A stretch of DNA of 38,232 bases from an uncultured Verrucomicrobiota bacterium (GTDB lineage: Bacteria > Verrucomicrobiota > Verrucomicrobiia > Limisphaerales > UBA9464): contig CAILNN010000177.1 in NCBI GenBank assembly GCA_903835555.1, positions 1-38,232 on the forward strand, in the 5' to 3' direction. Below the pieces are notes generated by a model that saw only the letters and a program-made list of their open reading frames with translations, did no database searches and had not been told where the DNA came from. Shown here one piece after another: positions 32,573 to 38,232 of this stretch (positions within the stretch are counted from its first letter, which is position 1; every line of letters starts with the position of its first letter). The translations under genes and the position numbers were made by a program.

Positions 32573-32983
32573 ATGAAGATTCATCTCGTGATGTTGAGCG
32601 CGGCAGTTGTGTTTCTCGGCGGATGCGCCTCGGAGACCGGGGCGTACGCACCGGCGAACGCAGACAAGCACAACCAGGAAACCCAGGCTAAATTCGTCTT
32701 GACCGACGCGGAGGTCCAGCATTCGGTGACCACCAGCGGATTGCAGGAGACCCACTTGGCGGATGGTCGGTTGCAAGTGGGCATCGTCCTGCGCAATCGA
32801 GAAAACCGACGCATTCAGGTTCAGGCTCAGTGCGTTTTTAAGGATGCTCAGTTCATTTCCACCGGCGACGAAACTCCGTGGCAGGACGTCATCCTGACCG
32901 AGAACGCGCAGGAAACACTGACGTTTGCCTCGATGAACGATCAGGCGAAGAACTACACTGTTCGTGTTCGACAGTCCCGATAG
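32573..32983 (+). CDS. YcfL/DUF1425-like lipoprotein
   Basis: A 136-residue lipoprotein with signal peptide MKIHLVMLSAAVVFLGGCAS (lipobox LGGC, Cys18). The mature part is a single beta-sandwich-like domain (LQVGIVLRNRENRRIQVQAQ, FKDAQFISTGDE, ENAQETLTFASMNDQAKNYT) matching the YcfL (DUF1425) pattern. In E. coli ycfL lies next to lpoB, and here it is two genes downstream of the LpoB-like gene, 11 bases behind the COG3014-like gene, so the three are probably one operon. Confidence 0.8.
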   Translation: MKIHLVMLSAAVVFLGGCASETGAYAPANADKHNQETQAKFVLTDAEVQHSVTTSGLQETHLADGRLQVGIVLRNRENRRIQVQAQCVFKDAQFISTGDETPWQDVILTENAQETLTFASMNDQAKNYTVRVRQSR

Positions 32984-33002
32984 TTCCGAACGCCCTTTGA
33001 AG

Positions 33003-33869
33003 ATGGGTATGAAATTGGGAATTCACCGGTTCCCGGCGGTGCGTGGGACCGGCGGGCTAGCCGCTGGTGTTCCCAGAGGTGTTGCTTGGGGCGGCCCGTC
33101 CACGCGGATCTACGTTATGGTGAGCTTATTGACGTCCGCAGTGGCTTGGGGACAAGCCACCCGATTGCTGGTCCCAGGACAACCAGCCGTCAGTGAAATT
33201 CCTGCTCCGAGGGCAACTCCGCCCCCGATTGTGTACGAGCAGCGCTCGTATGCGCGCACCGTGAGGCCGTTGGTGACTCCAGAAAAAGCCTCGTCGGTTG
33301 TATCGCGTTTTCAATTGGCCTATGCCCAGTGGGGGCGTCCTCGCCTGCTGATTTCAATCAACCGGGAAATCCTCGACGGCACGATCGCGGCGGGAAGCAC
33401 CAACGCTGTGGCCAGTCTGCAGGACCAGCCCTTGACTCCTGAAGGGTTGGCGGATTTTCAAACCAGCCGGGAAGTCGAGCGGCTTTTCGGACGGCCCCTC
33501 CGCCTGGCATCCGTTCAGTTGGTTGACTTCCGAGCGGGTGCCGATTGGCTGGCTGCCAATGGCGGCTTATCCGCTGCCGATCGCCGACATCGTCTGGCCA
33601 GTCTCGCGGACATTGCCATCGAGGTGCTCATTTCAGCCCGCCCGTCGGCTCCCCCACGATGGCCTGGAGACGCCACCGTGTCCGTCCCTGACATCCAGGT
33701 AACCGCCATCCGATTGTCAGACTCTCAGGTGGTCGGACAAGCGAGTGCATCCGACTTTTTGAGCGGAAATGCTCGTGCGGCGGAATCGACCCGCGTCCAC
33801 GGGACACCAGCCATTGTTGAAGCGACTGCCTTCGCCTTGATGGAAGATATGGCCAAAAGCGCTCAATAG
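33003..33869 (+). CDS. secreted protein of unknown function, possibly LpoB-fold
   Basis: I do not recognise this 288-residue protein. The pattern of segments in its mature part echoes the LpoB-like neighbour: RPRLLISINREILDG (compare VPRVVLLPVENQTRF), REVERLFGRPLRLASVQLVD, LADIAIEVLISARPS (compare GADFFLTGKLSG), then VTAIRLSDSQVVGQASASD (compare YTFQLVDARTSDILWEDSAE). This suggests a diverged copy of the same fold, from inspection only. The start is unsure: ATGs at 33003 and 33009 give a long lead with a signal-like segment about 38 residues in (RIYVMVSLLTSAVAWGQA), while the ATG at 33117 starts right at that segment. It has no lipobox. Confidence 0.65.
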   Translation: MGMKLGIHRFPAVRGTGGLAAGVPRGVAWGGPSTRIYVMVSLLTSAVAWGQATRLLVPGQPAVSEIPAPRATPPPIVYEQRSYARTVRPLVTPEKASSVVSRFQLAYAQWGRPRLLISINREILDGTIAAGSTNAVASLQDQPLTPEGLADFQTSREVERLFGRPLRLASVQLVDFRAGADWLAANGGLSAADRRHRLASLADIAIEVLISARPSAPPRWPGDATVSVPDIQVTAIRLSDSQVVGQASASDFLSGNARAAESTRVHGTPAIVEATAFALMEDMAKSAQ

Positions 33870-33930
33870 CGCTTTGATTGCGGTCCGCGCCGGTGTTGTA
33901 TCGTCGGACGCGGCAGTCAGGAGTAAGTAC

Positions 33931-34575
33931 ATGCTGGAGTGGTCTATTCAATCAAGAGGGCGCGTCTGCGCCATCACAGGCAAGGCGTTCGCTGACAAGG
34001 AACCGTGTCACACGGTGTTGTTACAGCAGGATCGTGGTTACGAGCGTCTGGACCTCTGCCAAGCCGCTTGGGCTGCTGAAGGGGCGTCGCTCTCCGCCCG
34101 AGCCAACTTGGTATCGCACTGGCGCGGCGAGTACCATGCGCCCGTGGCTGGCCCACCAGAGGCCATCGGACGCGACGATGCAGAGGGTCTGTTGCGCCGA
34201 ATCCTGGAACTGCGGGATGAATCCTACGCTGCCGCCGCCTTTGTCCTGGCAGCCATGCTGGAGCGCAAGCGGGTCTTGAAAGTTCGTAGCGAAGTTCGCG
34301 AAGGAAACCGCCGCGTGTTCGTCTACGAACACCATCGCTCGGGTGACATCCTGGCTGTCGCCGACCCCCATCTGAAGCTCGATCAATTGCTGTCCGTGCA
34401 GCGTCAGGTTGCCGATCTCTTGACCAACGGACTACCCGCAGCACCGGCATCGGAATCAACGGAGAGCCATGAAATATCTGCCGACGCAACGGTTCCCAAA
34501 GAACTTGTTCCAGCCACGACCAGCGAATCCGCCCCACCCGATGTTTCGTCCGGTGTGACGTCACTTTCAGCCTAA
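33931..34575 (+). CDS. conserved hypothetical protein with degenerate Cys motif
   Basis: A 214-residue cytoplasmic protein I cannot name. The N-terminus (MLEWSIQSRGRVCAITGKAF, Cys13, with further Cys26 and Cys43 in DLCQAAW) looks like a zinc ribbon that has lost some ligands. A helical middle part (AEGLLRRILELRDESYAAAAFVLAAMLERKR, 87-117) and VFVYEHHRSGDILAVADPHL follow, and the last 45 residues are disordered Ser/Thr/Glu-rich. A good Shine-Dalgarno (AGGAG, 8 bases before ATG 33931) fixes the start. It lies 23 bases ahead of rnc on the same strand, suggesting an operon. Confidence 0.75.
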   Translation: MLEWSIQSRGRVCAITGKAFADKEPCHTVLLQQDRGYERLDLCQAAWAAEGASLSARANLVSHWRGEYHAPVAGPPEAIGRDDAEGLLRRILELRDESYAAAAFVLAAMLERKRVLKVRSEVREGNRRVFVYEHHRSGDILAVADPHLKLDQLLSVQRQVADLLTNGLPAAPASESTESHEISADATVPKELVPATTSESAPPDVSSGVTSLSA

Positions 34576-34598
34576 CCTCCGACCGAACCGCCGCACCC

Positions 34599-35324
34599 AT
34601 GATCAACACGGTGGAGTTGGAGCAAGACCTGGGGTACCAATTTCAGGACCGACAATTGTTGTATCTGGCATTGACCCATCCGTCGCTTGCCCACGAGGCC
34701 GGCGTCGGTCACCAACAACAACACAATCAACGGCTGGAATTCCTTGGAGATGCGGTCCTTCAATTAGTCCTGACGGCAGAACTTTACCTGCGATTCCCCG
34801 GCCAGGGGGAAGGTCCATTGACCCAAGCCCGTGCGCAATTGGTTAATCGAACCTCACTCGCCACGCAGGGTATCGAATTGAAACTGGGACGATACCTCAT
34901 CCTCAGCCGTGGAGAAGAAACTACCGGTGGACGCCAGCGGTCTTCGACTCTCGCTGACGCCTTTGAGGCCGTCATCGGCGCACTGTATATTGATGCGGGC
35001 TACGAGCGTACCAGGGAATTGGTCTTGCGCCTTTTTACCAGCTCTTTTGGCGAACTGGCCGAGCTACCAAACCTCGATAATCCCAAGGGTGAACTCCAGG
35101 AATTGTTGCAGGCCAGTTCCCCGGAACCCCCCAAATATGGGTTGATCTCCGTCAGCGGCCCCGACCACAACCGACAATTCGAAAGTGTGGTGACCCACGA
35201 TGGCAACGAATTGGGCCGTGGCCGCGGACGGAGCAAAAAATTGGCTGAAAGCGCGGCAGCTTCCGTCGCGCTCCGTCGTTTGAAAGAAGGCGATAATCCC
35301 CCGCCGCCTACTCCCGTTCCTTGA
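34599..35324 (+). CDS. rnc: ribonuclease III
   Basis: Cuts double-stranded RNA during rRNA and mRNA processing. The 241-residue protein has the catalytic signature QRLEFLGDAVLQL (residues 44-56, with E47 and D51) and the second metal site in LADAFEAVIGALYIDAG (about 115-131). A C-terminal double-stranded-RNA-binding domain (about 160-230) includes PKGELQELLQ and GRGRGRSKKLAESAAASVAL. The ATG at 34599 fits. Downstream clpP begins 36 bases on, and the clpP promoter-like -35 overlaps the rnc stop. Confidence 0.96.
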   Translation: MINTVELEQDLGYQFQDRQLLYLALTHPSLAHEAGVGHQQQHNQRLEFLGDAVLQLVLTAELYLRFPGQGEGPLTQARAQLVNRTSLATQGIELKLGRYLILSRGEETTGGRQRSSTLADAFEAVIGALYIDAGYERTRELVLRLFTSSFGELAELPNLDNPKGELQELLQASSPEPPKYGLISVSGPDHNRQFESVVTHDGNELGRGRGRSKKLAESAAASVALRRLKEGDNPPPPTPVP

Positions 35325-35348
35325 CGCCCCGCGTTCGCCCCCTAGTTT
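35321..35348 (+). promoter_or_regulatory. candidate promoter of clpP
   Basis: TTGACG (35321-35326) overlaps the rnc TGA; a 16-bp GC-rich spacer leads to TAGTTT (35343-35348). The -10 ends 12 bases before the ATG at 35361, so the leader would be only about five bases. A second ATG at 35373 would lengthen it. Confidence 0.45.
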
Positions 35349-35360
35349 GGGCTCGCAGGA

Positions 35361-35996
35361 ATGGATAAGACTATGAGGAATTTCTCTATTCCCTACGTCA
35401 TCGAGCAAGATGGCCGGGGAGAACGCGGCTACGACCTATACAGTCGGTTGCTGAAGGACCGTATCATTTTTTTGGGGACGCCCATCGACGACATGGTTGC
35501 CAATGTCATTGTCGCCCAGTTCCTTTTTCTGCAAATGGCCGACCCGAAAAAAGACATCCACTTTTACATCAATTCTCCCGGGGGATCGGTCTCCGCGGGC
35601 TTGGCCATTTACGATACCATGCAATGGGTCACGTGCGATGTGAATACCTACTGTGTCGGTATGGCCGCCAGCATGGGCGCAGTGCTCCTCTCTGCCGGTA
35701 CCCGAGGCAAACGGTTTGCCCTCCCTAACTCCGATATCATGATTCACCAGGTCCTTGGAGGCGCGGAAGGTCAGGCCAGTGATGTCGAAATTCGGGTCAA
35801 GCACATGCTCCGGCTGAAACACCGGCTCAACGAAATTATCGGGCATCACTCGGGCCAACCCGCAGACGTGGTCGAGCGTGCCTGCGATCGCGATAATTTC
35901 ATGACGGCCTCCGAAGCGAAGTCGTTTGGACTGGTCGACGAAGTCGTCGTCTCACGGCGGGAAGTTGCGGCCCTCGTCGCCACTGACACCAAGTAA
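35361..35996 (+). CDS. clpP: ATP-dependent Clp protease proteolytic subunit
   Basis: Serine-protease core of the Clp complex, a tetradecameric chamber that degrades unfolded or tagged proteins fed by ClpX. The 211-residue protein has the triad Ser104 ([12 protein letters not shown]), His129 (DIMIHQ) and an Asp in DRDNF (176-180), plus the oxyanion glycines in [12 protein letters not shown]. The N-terminus may start at 35361 ([16 protein letters not shown]) or at the Met five residues in; the second is as close to the family. It is followed by clpX after 40 bases. The usual upstream tig gene is absent; rnc takes its place. Confidence 0.97.
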   Translation: MDKTMRNFSIPYVIEQDGRGERGYDLYSRLLKDRIIFLGTPIDDMVANVIVAQFLFLQMADPKKDIHFYINSPGGSVSAGLAIYDTMQWVTCDVNTYCVGMAASMGAVLLSAGTRGKRFALPNSDIMIHQVLGGAEGQASDVEIRVKHMLRLKHRLNEIIGHHSGQPADVVERACDRDNFMTASEAKSFGLVDEVVVSRREVAALVATDTK

Positions 35997-36036
35997 GTTT
36001 CGCCTCCTCAACAACGTCGGTTATTTTTTGGCAGCG

Positions 36037-37296
<1,260 letters not shown>

Positions 37297-38208
37297 GTGT
37301 GGTCCGTTTGCCCCTATCGAACCTCGGTCGGTGTTTCGTTACCTGCCCTCTTGTCCAAGCCGACTCACATCACTTTGCCGGGTTGCGACCCCATCCCGAT
37401 CCTATACGAGGACCGATCGGTATTGGCCATCGACAAGCCGCCGGGTTGGATGCTGGTTCCGTTTAGTTGGCAGCGCACGTCACGCAATCTCCAGGCGGCA
37501 CTGAGTTCCTCGATCGCTGCTGGTCATTTTTGGGCAAGGTCCCGGGGGCTGACCGCCCTCCAACACGTCCATCGATTGGACGCTGAAACATCGGGAGTTC
37601 TCCTCTTTGCCAAGAGTCCGGGTGCATCGCGGACCTACGCCGACCTTTTTGAAGAGCGTCGCATGGAAAAGGTCTATCTGGCAGTGACCAATCAACGGCC
37701 TCAGGAAGAGTCGTGGGTTTGTCGCGATCCCATCGCGCCGGTCGAGGGCGACTACGGGCGCATGGAACTGGACATCACGGGAAAAGAAGCCGAGACCGCA
37801 TTTCGGGTCGTTGGCTCGAGTCCCGGTCGGTATTTGATTGAGGCCCGTCCGCTGACCGGGCGCACGCACCAAATCCGCCTTCATCTGACGGCCGCCGACT
37901 GTGCCATCGAGGGGGACGAACTCTATGGAGAAGCCACCGGCGGGCCCATGGGACTGCGAGCGATCGGCCTGGCTTACCACGACCCATTTACGAGAAAACC
38001 GATCGCTATCCGTGCCCCCCTTGAATCCTTCTTGAAAGACTTCGGCTTCGAGCCCCGGATATTCCGATTCGATTTCCGCTCGTTGCCCCCACGTCCGGTT
38101 CAATCGCCTCAAGCGTCCAAGAGTGCTGGAGCAAAGCCGTCGACCCAGCCCGTATCGAAACCAAGCCAGTCGCAACTCAGAAAAGGCGCTGACCGGCCCG
38201 GTAGCTGA
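37297..38208 (+). CDS. RluA-family pseudouridine synthase
   Basis: Converts uridine to pseudouridine in rRNA or tRNA. The 303-residue protein has ILYEDRSVLAIDKPPGWMLV (about 35-54), the catalytic HRLDAETSGVLLFAK with the nucleophilic Asp, and GRTHQIRLHL, all hallmarks of RluA-type enzymes. No S4 domain is present at the N-terminus. The Pro/Ser-rich tail (about 265-303) is extra and looks disordered. The start is uncertain: GTG at 37297 directly abuts the clpX stop (37294-37296) and no ATG precedes the conserved core. Target uridine unknown. Probably read through from clpX. Confidence 0.9.
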   Translation: MWSVCPYRTSVGVSLPALLSKPTHITLPGCDPIPILYEDRSVLAIDKPPGWMLVPFSWQRTSRNLQAALSSSIAAGHFWARSRGLTALQHVHRLDAETSGVLLFAKSPGASRTYADLFEERRMEKVYLAVTNQRPQEESWVCRDPIAPVEGDYGRMELDITGKEAETAFRVVGSSPGRYLIEARPLTGRTHQIRLHLTAADCAIEGDELYGEATGGPMGLRAIGLAYHDPFTRKPIAIRAPLESFLKDFGFEPRIFRFDFRSLPPRPVQSPQASKSAGAKPSTQPVSKPSQSQLRKGADRPGS

Positions 38209-38232
38209 TTACCACCTCACCTTGGCGGGAAA

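Overview
The window is about 38 kb of ordinary chromosome carrying some 39 protein genes, with no rRNA, tRNA, CRISPR array or intact insertion sequence that I could see. Several features fit a free-living Verrucomicrobiota, probably Pedosphaeraceae/Limisphaerales-like. They are a secreted DUF1080 domain, exported beta-helix and glycine-zipper proteins, an L-fuconate dehydratase, a DUF5009/HGSNAT-like membrane acyltransferase, a moderately high GC content, few recognisable Shine-Dalgarno sites and several REP-like palindromes. This placement is inference from gene content only.

Region 1 (1-9.9 kb) is core metabolism: zwf, a small unknown gene, a stand-alone REC-Hpt phosphorelay protein, and a metK-ahcY operon closed by a clear terminator. 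A divergent ArsR-HTH/methyltransferase fusion faces metK, with a 26-bp palindrome between them. Then come purC, a CDF metal transporter and argG. Region 2 (9.9-15 kb) holds a large palindromic repeat, three small minus-strand genes (one a ferredoxin) and a divergent LysR regulator. After a sparse 400-bp gap containing a retropepsin-like remnant come an orphan sugar-binding protein and fucD.

Region 3 (15-26.7 kb) contains a secreted DUF1080-M28 peptidase fusion, a polyprenyl synthase and a DUF309 gene. An rsuA-type pseudouridine synthase is preceded by a 50-residue membrane peptide gene. The membrane acyltransferase, a BFN-holA overlapping pair, a secreted beta-helix protein, class II fba with a strong terminator, and a DMP19-like gene follow. 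Region 4 (26.7-30 kb) has a palindromic element, a minus-strand cluster of J-domain protein, A-type Fe-S carrier and TerB-DUF697 protein, and a vapBC pair.

Region 5 (30-33.9 kb) is a run of five exported proteins: glycine zipper, LpoB-like lipoprotein, COG3014-like lipoprotein, YcfL-like lipoprotein and an unknown secreted protein. I read it as a cell-envelope module. Region 6 (33.9-38.2 kb) is a Cys-containing conserved protein, rnc, clpP, clpX and a RluA-family pseudouridine synthase, all co-directional.

The most interesting points are the putative self-contained methyl-cycle control unit at 4.5-6.7 kb, the envelope lipoprotein cluster with a possible second LpoB-fold protein, and promoter-like hexamers lying directly against start codons. 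The 50-residue membrane peptide coupled to rsuA and the palindromic element that supplies the stop codon of the DMP19-like gene also stand out.
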